From: an uncultured Christensenella sp.
GTDB taxonomy: Bacteria; Bacillota; Clostridia; Christensenellales; Borkfalkiaceae
Reading direction: 5' to 3'
NCBI GenBank assembly: GCA_910577375.1
Contig: CAJTLT010000002.1
Location: 247,419-311,418, forward strand
Length of the DNA: 64,000 bases
Position numbers and translations under genes: made by a program. The notes below the pieces were generated by a model. It ran no database searches. It had not been told where the DNA came from and saw nothing but the letters and a program-made list of their open reading frames with translations. Positions 52,094 to 61,509 of this stretch are shown in pieces. The first letter of the stretch is position 1; each line of letters starts with the position of its first letter.

Positions 52094-55000
52094 TCAATCG
52101 CGCGGAATTTCAGACTTGACAATATTGACTGCAAGCCCCGCGGGTTTGTTTACGGTGAGATTGAAACAGTGCGACTTTTCTTTGCGGGAAACCGTTCCGA
52201 AACTTTCTCTCAGTTCGAACAAAAGAACTTTGAAAGTATAGCCGGCGCCGTTGTTTTCAACCATTATTTCAGCCGAATAGCCTTGCGGCAAACCAGTTAC
52301 GGAATATTCGGAAGAATTCAAAACGTTATAATCGCCGTATTGCGAAACAGAAAGAACAGAGCCGCTGTCAAGCGCGGAAAGCGTAACGGAAGAACCTATA
52401 GAAAGCGTTGCGTTTATCGCTTTTATTTCAACCGCGGCGGTTTCCGCGTTAACGCATTCTATACTATAAAGCTTCGTCACGTCCGCCCCGCTTGCCGCGT
52501 CGTAAACTTTTAATCTGAGCCAGTCTTTGTATACGCCGACCTCTTTACCGATTTTTGCGGACTTGACTGCAAGGCGGTGTCCCGCATACAAGCCGATTGC
52601 GCCGTTAGCCGAAGAAACGTCTTTATACAGCTTGCTTTCGTCGGTATATGTTATCGATTTGGTTTCTCCGTCGTATATAAAGGAGCTTTGCCCCGCGGGA
52701 ACAGTTTGTTCAAACAAAACTTTACGCGCCTCATAAGCGAGATATCCGTAGAAACTGCTCTTGAAATATTCTTCGCCCATTTCCTCCGAATATGCGGTAA
52801 AGATATTATAGTTTGCTGTAATATCCGCGCCGAACGAGCCGTTGTAACTATCCGCATTGCGCACCCACGCTTTTGTTAAAACGACTTTTTGAACGGCTTT
52901 CGCGGGAGTTAGTTCCGCATCCGCTTCAACAAACAGATAATCGCCTTGCGCGAGAGCGAACGCGCCGTTTTCGTCGGAGCCGAATATAACGTAATCCTTT
53001 AATCCTATCACAATGTTACTGCCGTTGTAGTATTCGGATTTATCAAGAGGTTTGACATAAAGGGTTGCGCGTTTTATTGTGAGCGTTCCTTTATTTACCG
53101 CATAAATAATGTAATTGTCTTCATCGGTAAGACGATTGAGTTCCGCGGTTATTAAATACGTTCCCGCGTTATAACGCGCTATACTGCCGCCCAAAGAAGT
53201 TGTGAATTTATGTGTTACAGTATATTTCGAAACGTCTTTTGCAAGCAAACCGTCCTGCAAGGCATCGAAAGCAAATTTGTCGGATATTTCCGGAATACCG
53301 GAAGGTTTTTTGTTTTCGTAAACAGTTTCCATATCCCCGACGGTTATGGCGAGCGGGCGTTTGTTGATTACAAATTCGCTCTCGTAACAAGTGACGAAAT
53401 ATTCGTTTTCGGCGTATCCGCTTATTACTAATTCAAGCGAATACTTACCAGCGTTTACCGGCGTTGCGCCGTCTTTGAATATTGTTCCGTCCGCTGACCT
53501 GAACGTATATTCAGCCGTTGCAGTGATTGCGGGCAAATCCGCATCCGCAAATCCGTATTCGTCGCCCGACGCGGGGTTTTCTATATCGTGCCAGCTTTCA
53601 ATACCGAAATCCGAAATTGCAACGGGCTCGCCGTTATAGTAGAACGTTCCGTTTTTGTATATTGCTTTTACGCCGACTTTTCGAGCCGTAATAACCAGCT
53701 CCGCGGGCGTGTTTGTAGCAACAATATAATTATCCGTTACGGCAGTATTTGTAAATTCAACCGAAAGAGTATATCTGCCTATTGCCGAAGGAGGAACCGT
53801 ACTTCCGTTATAACGGTAAACAATTCCCGCGTTTTCCGCGTCGTCTTTTACGAAACCTTCTTGCGAATTGTTATCAAAATAATACGAGAGGAAGCTTTCG
53901 TCTTCGGGATTTACGGGCGCGCCGCTGAATTCCGTTTGTCTGTCGTTGACTTCCACATAAATTTTGCGTTTATTTATTGTGAGCGAGCAATTAAGCTTGC
54001 CCGACGACGTATCGAGATAATAGTTTGTAGTTATTCCCTTTGAAAGCTCAAACGCCGCTTCGTCGAAGGCAACCGCGTATGTTCCCGCATTTAAGGGATT
54101 ATCCGAATAAGTTACCGTGCGTTTAAGTTCGTCCGTGCCGCAAAGCCCCGTTACCGCAAACGCCGACGCGGGCGCGGTATCGAAATCGAAAGGTTCTCCG
54201 TCGTAATCCTTTGAAACGTTGCCGAGCGTTAAGGTTAAAGCTTTTTTGTATATTTCATACGAAACGCAATCTTCGCACAAAATTATATAATTGAGAGCCG
54301 CCGCGTAAACGCTTTCTCCGCTTGCGGTGCAAGCGTTTTCGTCAACGCAGATAAAGTATTTACCCGCGTTTCTCGGAGTTCCCGTTACGGAAGTTAACAG
54401 CGCGTCGGAATAATATTTAAAGCCGAGAGCCAAGCTTTCCCCATAGGCGGGTTTAGTATCCGAAACAAATACAAAGCCGCCCGCGGGATAAGGACGGACA
54501 TATCCGTCGTAAACGGTGTTTTGTATTCCCGTAAGGCTTACCGAAAGCACGCGCCTTGCTATTTCCGCGGTTTTATCCAAACATATTATGGAGTAGTTAT
54601 TTATTCCGTTTATAATTTCCGTTCTGTCGGCGGCATACACCGTTGTTCCGTCAAAATCGAGAGAGTAATCATAATTACCAGCGTTTTTGGGAGTCACCGG
54701 CGACCCGTTCTGAGAGAAGATAACGGAAACTTCTATCTGTTCTCCGTTTTCAAGCCCTATAAACGAGGTGTTGAAATAATTGCCTTTGCCCGCGGGATAT
54801 ACGAGAGTTTCGCCGTAATTTACCGCGCCGATATCGCTGAGAACGATTGCGATTTCTTTCGGGGTTATCTGAAGAGTTCCGTAAATAATTTCCGCTATTT
54901 CGTAATTGCCGTTTGGCAGCGAATATTCGCAGATATTATTGTTTTCGCTTGTTTCCCAAACGTTTGTTATTTGCTTTACGGACAATGCGGAAAGCACGTC

Positions 55001-58000
55001 TCCCTTTATAAGCCCCGCCTTTTCGGGCTGAGCAAAATAATAAGTCTGATAGCCTCCGTCGGAAAGCGGAAGTCCGTTATAAACTTTTTGCGCGCTGTTT
55101 GTAACGATTGTGAGCGGTCTGGGAATTACCTTAACGTTTTTAAGCAGATAATTATAACCGTAGTTTTTATCGCCGCTATCTATAAGGTTTCCTTCGGCAT
55201 CGTATATGCAAGGCAAGAGCACGCTTGGAGTTACCGAGTATTCCCCGACATCAAACGTTGCGGGTTCTTCTTTGAAAACGACTGTGAGCGAAAGCTGCTC
55301 TCCGTATTGAAGTCCGCACGTTTCGGGATTGAGGAAATTGCCAAGCCCCGCGGGGTATTCGTAAGGTTCTCCGTAAACGTTTACAACCCCGAACATATCT
55401 ATATCGAGCATTTTAACGTTTATAGTAAGCGAGCCGCCCGAATATGAAATATCGTAATTGTTTATTCCGTTTTGTATGACGTTTTTGTTTTTATCGTAGA
55501 CCACGCAATCGTTTTCATAAAGCGTGATTGCATATTCCCCGACGTTTTTGGGAACAACCTGCACTCCGTTTTGCGTATAGCTTAAAGCTACTTCGAGCTT
55601 TTCTCCGTTTACAAGCCCGCAATTTTCGGGATTCAAGAAGTTATCCGCGCCCGAGGGATAAGCTTCCCCGTACTCGGTTGTTACGGTGTTTAAAAGAATA
55701 TTCAACGGCGCTTTATCCACGGTTAAGTTTCCGTAATCGTAACCGATTATTTCGTAGTTGGAGTTTGCACCGAATATGCACGCGTTGAGTTCCGTACCGG
55801 CGTTTACAATCTCGAATTCAAATTCCAGAGTAAGCGTATCGCCGTTCAACAGCCCTTTTTTATCCGTATAATCGTAATGACGGGTATTATAAGCCGTGTT
55901 TGAAAGCGGAGTTCCGTCGTAAACCTTTTTGCCGTCGGCGGTGATTACGGCAATTCTGCGGGGAGTTACGGACAGCGTGCCGTATTTATAATCTTTTATT
56001 ACGTAATTGCCGTCGGGCACTTCATAGGTGCAGATATTGGCATAATCGCCCGCGTTTACTTCTTCCGTAAACGTCAGCAATGTCAACACGTCGCCGTTCA
56101 AAAGCCCTTGATTTTCGGGGCTGAGATAATAAGTTTTGTAATTTTTATTAAAAAGCGGGATTCCGTCGTACTCCTTTTCCGCGCCGAACGTTTCAACGGT
56201 GAGCGGGCGGGGAGTTACTGTGAGCGTTGAGCCAACGAAAGTTACAATGTAATTTGAAATTTTGCCTTCCGTTCCGTCGGCGTTGAAAATGCGGGCTTCG
56301 TTTGCGGAAACCGCATAGCTACCAACGTTCGGAACAGACTGGGGGACATCGAACGACGCGTTTATAATTTGCAGAGCTTCATTGTATTGAAGTCCGCAGC
56401 TATCCGCATTTTTGAAGTTGTTGTTATATTCGGGATAGAAAAGAGGTTCGCCGTAAACGGAGCTTATATCGTTTAACTCTGCTTCTATTCTTTTGGGAAC
56501 GATTTTTAACTGACCTTCTACGTAAGTTATATCGTAATTGCTTGTATCGGCAACTCCGTTTACGAGGGTTGCGCTTTCTTTCGCCCGAATACGATAGAGC
56601 CCCGCGTCCGCAGGCGGAATATCCGAATAGAAATAATCGGGGTAATCGCGATACGCATATTCTACAAAAATTTCGAGTTCGTCGCCATATTCAAGCCCGC
56701 ACGTTGCGGCAAACCTGAAATTACCCGCGCCCGAAGGATAAGCGAAATTATCACCGTATGTAAGGTAAGATAAAGCACCGTATTCCGGATGATTTTGAGC
56801 GGAGATAAAATAATATGGCTGAACTTTTATTGCCTTGGGCAGAATTTCCGTTTGTTTTTCGGGAACGGAGAAAACGTAATTCAATTCGCCTTGCGGGATT
56901 GCGTTTCCGTCTTTATCAAAGACACTTGCGGCTGATATCCCGTAAGAATATTTGCCCGCGTTTCGGGGAGACGAGAAAGTTTCGCCTTTTTCGTTTTTGA
57001 ACACAACAACTATTTCAAGCTGTTCGCCGTATTGCAGCCCGCAGGTTAAATAGTTTTCAAAATTTCCTATGCCCGAGGGATAAGAGAGCTGTGTTCCGTA
57101 AGTTACGGGCACAACGTCAAAAAGCGTGATTTCGATATGTTTTTGAAGTATGCGCAAAACCCCGTCTATATAAGTTATATCGTAGTTGCCCGTATCTGCA
57201 ATTCCGTTTATAAGCGTTTGGCTTTCTATCGCGCAAATATAATATGTGCCGCAGTTTTTAGGGGTTACCGCAACGCCGTTCTGCTTATATTGCGTGTAAA
57301 CGGTTAACTTTTCGTTATATTGCAATTGACAGTCAGCGGCGTTTTCGAAGTTGTTTTCATACACGGGATACGCCGCGGTGTCGCCGTAGAAGAACGACTG
57401 CGACAGGAGTTCAACCGTAATTTCTTTGGGATTTATGGTGAGCGCGCCGTTTACGTAAGTTATATCGTAGTTGCTTGTATCTGGAATTCCGTTTATTAGC
57501 GTAAGCGCGCCGACAGGACAGATATTGTAACTGCCGACGTTTTTGGGCGTTACGGAAATTCCGTTTTGCTCAAACGAAACTACAATTTGCAGGGTATCGT
57601 CGTATTGAAGCCCGCAACCTTCTGCGTTTTCAAAGTTATTCTGCGTTAAAGCGTAAAAATCCGTTGTGCCGTAATCCAAGGTAACGTCATTCGCCTTTAC
57701 CGTAATCGGACGCGGTTTGACGGTGAGAGTTCCGCAGTCTGTGTGGCAAAGCAAATAATTTTCTATACCTCTTTGGAAATAAATTCCGTCTTTATATATT
57801 TTGCCCTTTTCTCCGTCGACGAAAATTTTATATTGACCGGCGTTTTTGGGCGTTACTTTATCTCCGTTTGCGTTTTCAAAGTATACCTCTATTTCGAGCT
57901 TTTCGCCAGACACGGTTACATCGTCTGCGTAACCGACTATGTAGTTATCAACACCATTTAAATACGTATTCCTGCTGCCGTATAAAGTGTTGCAATCGTA

Positions 58001-61000
58001 AGGAATTATGGAAAGCCACTTCTTTTCTATAGTGAGGGTGCCGTAACTGTAATCTTTTATTTCGTAATTTGCGTTGGGCGCGTTAAAAGAGCATACGTTG
58101 TTATTTTCCCGCGTGTCCCATACGTTTGTTACCGCCGCGGCATTTATTAAAACAAGTCGGTCACCGCCCAAAAGACCCGCGGTTTTGCCGTTGCCGTGGT
58201 AATAAGTTTTATATTGAGGGTATGAAAAAGCCGCGCCGCTATAAAAGCGGGAAGCGCTTGCCGTTTCAACGAGCAACGGGCGCGGAGTTACTTCAAGCGC
58301 GCCGTGTTCGTAAGATTTTATTACGTAGTTTTTGTTCGGCTCTTTATAACGGCTTTCGTTTGGTTTGTTTTCCCAAACGTTTATTATGCTGTCGTTAAAT
58401 TCAAGGGTAAGTCTGTCGTTGCCCAAAAGCCCCGCGGCGGCTTCGTCGCCGTAGTAATAAGTTTTATATGAGCCGCCTCCGTTAAGGGGAAGGGAATCGT
58501 ATACCTTTGTTACATAGCCCGTTTTTACCGTTATGGGGCGGGGCTGAACGGTTAACGTGCCGTAGACATAATCCTTTATTTCGTAATTGCCGCCGACAGC
58601 GTATGTGCAATTGTTTCGGACGGGCTGCAAGGCGTCGGTTACGGACGAGAAAGTTTTTACGGTGAGGCTGTCTGAATTCAAAAGCCCCTGTTTGGTATTA
58701 TCGCCGTAGTAATGCGTTTGGTATCCGGTGTCCGAAAACGCGGTTGCGTCGTATATATGGCTTGCGTTTGTGTTTGTGATTACCGTTATCGGGCGGGGGA
58801 GCACCGTGATTTTACCGTATTTGTAACTTTTTATCTCATAGTTTAAGTTTACGGAATAATCGCAGTAATTTATTTTTGTTTCCGCGTTTACTACTTCGGT
58901 ACAAGAGTTAACCGAAAGGGTATCTCCGTTCAAAAGCCCTTGCTTTGTATTATCGCCGTAGTAATGCGTTTGGTATCCGGTGTCCGAAAACAACGTTGCG
59001 TCGTATATATGGCTTGCGTTTGTGTTTGTGATTACCGTTATCGGGCGAGGCGTAATAATCAGTGTGCCGTAAATATATTCTTTTATATCGTAATTTGCAT
59101 TGGGCACATCGTAAGTGCATTCGTTTTCAGCAAAATTGGTCGCGTTTACTATAGAATTAAACGTTTTAAGCGTTAAGCTGTCTCCGTTCAAAAGACCTTG
59201 CTTTGAATTGTCCCCATAATATTCCACCGAATATCCGTCGGGCTTGCTCAGAGGAATACCGTCGTAAACTTTCCCCGCGTCTGCAGTTTTGACTGTTAAC
59301 GGACGGGGCTGTACAACAAGTATGCCGTAGCTGTAATCTTTTATTTCGTAATTTGCGTTGGGAACATCGTATGTACATTCGTTTGCAACGTAATTCAACG
59401 CGTTTGTTACGGATTTAAACGTTTTAACCGTTAAACCGTCTCCGTTTAACAGCCCTTGCTTTGTATTATCGCCGTAGTAATACGTTTGGTACCCAGCATC
59501 CGAAAACGCCGTTGCATCGTATATATGGCTGTTGTTAGAAACGGTTACGACAAGCAAAGGTCTGGGACGGACGGTGAGAGTTCCGTAAGAGTAATTCTTT
59601 ATTTCGTAATTTGCGTTGGGAACATCGTATACACATCTGTTTACGACTGTTCCCGCGTTTGTGATTTTTTCATAACTTACAACGGAAAGATTATCTCCGC
59701 CGACAAGTCCGCTTTCCGTTGTGCTGCCGGAAAGCCGCGTAGAATAACCGTAATCGTAAAATTCTTTTGCATCGTAGACGTGCGTAGAATTTACGGTTGT
59801 TACCGAAATCGGTCGGGGCGTTACCGATAAAGTGCCGTATATGTAGGAGATATCGTAGTTTCCCGTGACGTCGCGCACGCCATTTTTAACATTGAACGCA
59901 GTTTTGTTTTCAACGTTGTAAGCTACGTCTTTAATGCCGAACGGCTGTGCGCAGAATATTTGCTGACCGCTTGCAAGAGGAGTTGACGGGGAAACCGTTC
60001 CGTTTGTTTTATAAAGATAATTTCCGTTGAAAACGGCGTTGCCGCTTTCTGTTGTTACGGTGATTTTACGGCGGTATACGGTGAGCTTGCCGTAGTTATA
60101 ATTTATTTTGAAATTGCCGGAGGCGTCGCTTCCGTCGGGCGCGGAAACTGAGAACGTTAAAACATTTTCCTTTTCCCCCGCGTCTTCCATTTTTGCGGAA
60201 CTTTTAAGCGAAAGCGAATAACCGGTAAGCCGCAAATCGTCCTGATAATTGTTGTTTATAAGAGGAGTTCCGTCGTAAATTTTATTATCCGACTGCGTGG
60301 TAACGTTTATTATTTTCGGAGTTATTTCGAGAGTTCCGTACTCGTAATTAATTGCGTAGTTTTCGGTTACTTCCGCCGATTGCCCGTCGAATATGGCGAA
60401 GTTTTGAACGTTTAAGCTTTTGTTTACGTCGGCAAACGAAACGAGCGGCGCATTGTCGCGCACAAGCGTGTGACCGGATATCAAGCCTTGTTCGGAATAT
60501 CCGCCGTCAAAGATTGGCGAAGCATCGAATTGCTTTGATTTGCCCGCCGTTTTTATCGTTATGGGTTTTTGGGCGACGGTGAGATTTTCTTTATGCGTTC
60601 CCAGACCGTAGCGGGAAGTGACGTCGGTTTCGCCTTTGAAAATTTGTATGCTTTCGGGCACGACTTCAATAGTGTATACCCCCGCAAGCTTTGGTTTGGA
60701 AATTTCGTTTCCTTTTTTATCTTTTAAAACCGTGTCGAAGGAAAGATTATCGCCTTTTGCGAGCATTGACAAAGTTTGCTCCGAAGCGAGATTTTCAAAC
60801 GGAATTTCTTCTCCGCAGTAAACGAATTGCAGGGCGGCGGGTTTTACGGAAAGCTTTCTTTCTATCAGCCTTACCGCTTTTTGTTCGGTTGTGATTTTAT
60901 AGCACGAAGAACTGTCTCCGCCGTTTATATCGGTGATTTTTATCGAGCTTATATCAACTGTTACGTCCGTTTCCTGCGTGAGGAAATCCTTGAAACCGAA

Positions 61001-61486
61001 AAACAGACTTTCTTTTTGGAGTTTATCGCCGTAAACGAGGGGCGAAAGCGTGAAATCGGCAGGGTTGTCGCCGTAAATCACGGAATCGTCGTTTATAACA
61101 AAATGCGCCTCTTTGGGAAGAATTTCGTATTCCACGGCGTCGCCGTAGCATTTTGCGCCGAAAACCTTTTCGGCAACGGCCCTTGCGGAATATTTGCCCG
61201 CCTTTATGGGCTTTTCCTTTGTCCACTCTCCGTTTTCGGCTTTGTATTCGTAGGTTATCCCGCTCATTATGGCAGACGCGCCCTGAGGCTCGTAGTTATC
61301 TCCGTAAATAATTTGCGCGGGTAAAGTAAGCGGCGCGGTTACCGTGCCCTTTATGCAAAGGATTACGGTTACGCCCGCTATTATAAGCGCGAGCACGCCT
61401 AAAATAAGAAATTTAAACTTTAAAATAAATTTCTTTACTTTGGCAAGCTTTTCTATTCGGTTTTTATAATTATCGTAAGATATCAT
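52094..61486 (-). CDS. Giant MBG-repeat surface protein
   Basis: A protein of about 3130 residues. A short cytoplasmic start (MISYDNYKNRIEKLAKVKKF) precedes one membrane anchor (FKFLILGVLALIIAGVTVILCI). Then come roughly three dozen repeats of 80-90 residues of the MBG type, each reading like 'tPRPItVkT...KvYDGtpLs...Gy...y...qGLLnGDtLt....VtNa......CtYdVPNaNYeIkdYsYGtLtV'. Most repeats carry one Cys in the same place. There is no LPxTG or other sorting signal; the C-terminus looks free. Such repeats form elongated adhesin stalks. The ATG at 61486 has only a weak site (CAGGCG) and lies 23 nt after the previous stop. Confidence 0.85.
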   Translation of the reverse strand: MISYDNYKNRIEKLAKVKKFILKFKFLILGVLALIIAGVTVILCIKGTVTAPLTLPAQIIYGDNYEPQGASAIMSGITYEYKAENGEWTKEKPIKAGKYSARAVAEKVFGAKCYGDAVEYEILPKEAHFVINDDSVIYGDNPADFTLSPLVYGDKLQKESLFFGFKDFLTQETDVTVDISSIKITDINGGDSSSCYKITTEQKAVRLIERKLSVKPAALQFVYCGEEIPFENLASEQTLSMLAKGDNLSFDTVLKDKKGNEISKPKLAGVYTIEVVPESIQIFKGETDVTSRYGLGTHKENLTVAQKPITIKTAGKSKQFDASPIFDGGYSEQGLISGHTLVRDNAPLVSFADVNKSLNVQNFAIFDGQSAEVTENYAINYEYGTLEITPKIINVTTQSDNKIYDGTPLINNNYQDDLRLTGYSLSLKSSAKMEDAGEKENVLTFSVSAPDGSDASGNFKINYNYGKLTVYRRKITVTTESGNAVFNGNYLYKTNGTVSPSTPLASGQQIFCAQPFGIKDVAYNVENKTAFNVKNGVRDVTGNYDISYIYGTLSVTPRPISVTTVNSTHVYDAKEFYDYGYSTRLSGSTTESGLVGGDNLSVVSYEKITNAGTVVNRCVYDVPNANYEIKNYSYGTLTVRPRPLLVVTVSNNSHIYDATAFSDAGYQTYYYGDNTKQGLLNGDGLTVKTFKSVTNALNYVANECTYDVPNANYEIKDYSYGILVVQPRPLTVKTADAGKVYDGIPLSKPDGYSVEYYGDNSKQGLLNGDSLTLKTFNSIVNATNFAENECTYDVPNANYDIKEYIYGTLIITPRPITVITNTNASHIYDATLFSDTGYQTHYYGDNTKQGLLNGDTLSVNSCTEVVNAETKINYCDYSVNLNYEIKSYKYGKITVLPRPITVITNTNASHIYDATAFSDTGYQTHYYGDNTKQGLLNSDSLTVKTFSSVTDALQPVRNNCTYAVGGNYEIKDYVYGTLTVQPRPITVKTGYVTKVYDSLPLNGGGSYKTYYYGDEAAAGLLGNDRLTLEFNDSIINVWENKPNESRYKEPNKNYVIKSYEHGALEVTPRPLLVETASASRFYSGAAFSYPQYKTYYHGNGKTAGLLGGDRLVLINAAAVTNVWDTRENNNVCSFNAPNANYEIKDYSYGTLTIEKKWLSIIPYDCNTLYGSRNTYLNGVDNYIVGYADDVTVSGEKLEIEVYFENANGDKVTPKNAGQYKIFVDGEKGKIYKDGIYFQRGIENYLLCHTDCGTLTVKPRPITVKANDVTLDYGTTDFYALTQNNFENAEGCGLQYDDTLQIVVSFEQNGISVTPKNVGSYNICPVGALTLINGIPDTSNYDITYVNGALTINPKEITVELLSQSFFYGDTAAYPVYENNFENAADCQLQYNEKLTVYTQYKQNGVAVTPKNCGTYYICAIESQTLINGIADTGNYDITYIDGVLRILQKHIEITLFDVVPVTYGTQLSYPSGIGNFENYLTCGLQYGEQLEIVVVFKNEKGETFSSPRNAGKYSYGISAASVFDKDGNAIPQGELNYVFSVPEKQTEILPKAIKVQPYYFISAQNHPEYGALSYLTYGDNFAYPSGAGNFRFAATCGLEYGDELEIFVEYAYRDYPDYFYSDIPPADAGLYRIRAKESATLVNGVADTSNYDITYVEGQLKIVPKRIEAELNDISSVYGEPLFYPEYNNNFKNADSCGLQYNEALQIINASFDVPQSVPNVGSYAVSANEARIFNADGTEGKISNYIVTFVGSTLTVTPRPLTVETFGAEKEYDGIPLFNKNYKTYYLSPENQGLLNGDVLTLLTFTEEVNAGDYANICTYEVPDGNYVIKDYKYGTLSVTPRRIAVITADGKKVYDGTPLSNTAYNTRHYDYTDKKGLLNGDTLTLEFEFEIVNAGTELNACIFGANSNYEIIGYDYGNLTVDKAPLNILLNTVTTEYGEAYPSGADNFLNPENCGLVNGEKLEVALSYTQNGVQVVPKNVGEYAITLYENDCVVYDKNKNVIQNGINNYDISYSGGSLTINVKMLDIDMFGVVNVYGEPYEYPAGLGNFLNPETCGLQYGEQLSLTVVFKEEPATFDVGEYSVTPSVLLPCIYDAEGNLIDSGDKNYGYNYLLKNVKVIPRPLTIVTNSAQKVYNGLPLSDGGYQTYYFAQPEKAGLIKGDVLSALSVKQITNVWETSENNNICEYSLPNGNYEIAEIIYGTLQITPKEIAIVLSDIGAVNYGETLVYPAGKGNYFNTSFIGLENGEQIEVSVIFSQNGSPVTPKNAGNYDYSLDFDGTTVYAADRTEIINGINNYSIICLDKTAEIARRVLSVSLTGIQNTVYDGYVRPYPAGGFVFVSDTKPAYGESLALGFKYYSDALLTSVTGTPRNAGKYFICVDENACTASGESVYAAALNYIILCEDCVSYEIYKKALTLTLGNVSKDYDGEPFDFDTAPASAFAVTGLCGTDELKRTVTYSDNPLNAGTYAVAFDEAAFELSKGITTNYYLDTSSGKLNCSLTINKRKIYVEVNDRQTEFSGAPVNPEDESFLSYYFDNNSQEGFVKDDAENAGIVYRYNGSTVPPSAIGRYTLSVEFTNTAVTDNYIVATNTPAELVITARKVGVKAIYKNGTFYYNGEPVAISDFGIESWHDIENPASGDEYGFADADLPAITATAEYTFRSADGTIFKDGATPVNAGKYSLELVISGYAENEYFVTCYESEFVINKRPLAITVGDMETVYENKKPSGIPEISDKFAFDALQDGLLAKDVSKYTVTHKFTTSLGGSIARYNAGTYLITAELNRLTDEDNYIIYAVNKGTLTIKRATLYVKPLDKSEYYNGSNIVIGLKDYVIFGSDENGAFALAQGDYLFVEADAELTPAKAVQKVVLTKAWVRNADSYNGSFGADITANYNIFTAYSEEMGEEYFKSSFYGYLAYEARKVLFEQTVPAGQSSFIYDGETKSITYTDESKLYKDVSSANGAIGLYAGHRLAVKSAKIGKEVGVYKDWLRLKVYDAASGADVTKLYSIECVNAETAAVEIKAINATLSIGSSVTLSALDSGSVLSVSQYGDYNVLNSSEYSVTGLPQGYSAEIMVENNGAGYTFKVLLFELRESFGTVSRKEKSHCFNLTVNKPAGLAVNIVKSEIPRD
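58681..59050. repeat. Near-identical 252-bp repeats in MBG gene
   Basis: Segments 58681-58799 and 58933-59050 are almost identical, offset by 252 bp (84 codons). A third, more diverged copy starts near 59449, 516 bp further on. This shows recent tandem duplication of single MBG units. Confidence 0.85.
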
Positions 61487-61509
61487 AAAACGCCTGAAAA
61501 TTAACGGAG

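Noticed and set aside
54521..55447. Plus-strand ORF of 308 codons within the giant MBG gene
   Set aside because: The opposite strand encodes clear repeats in frame; this frame has no repeat logic, start signal or promoter.
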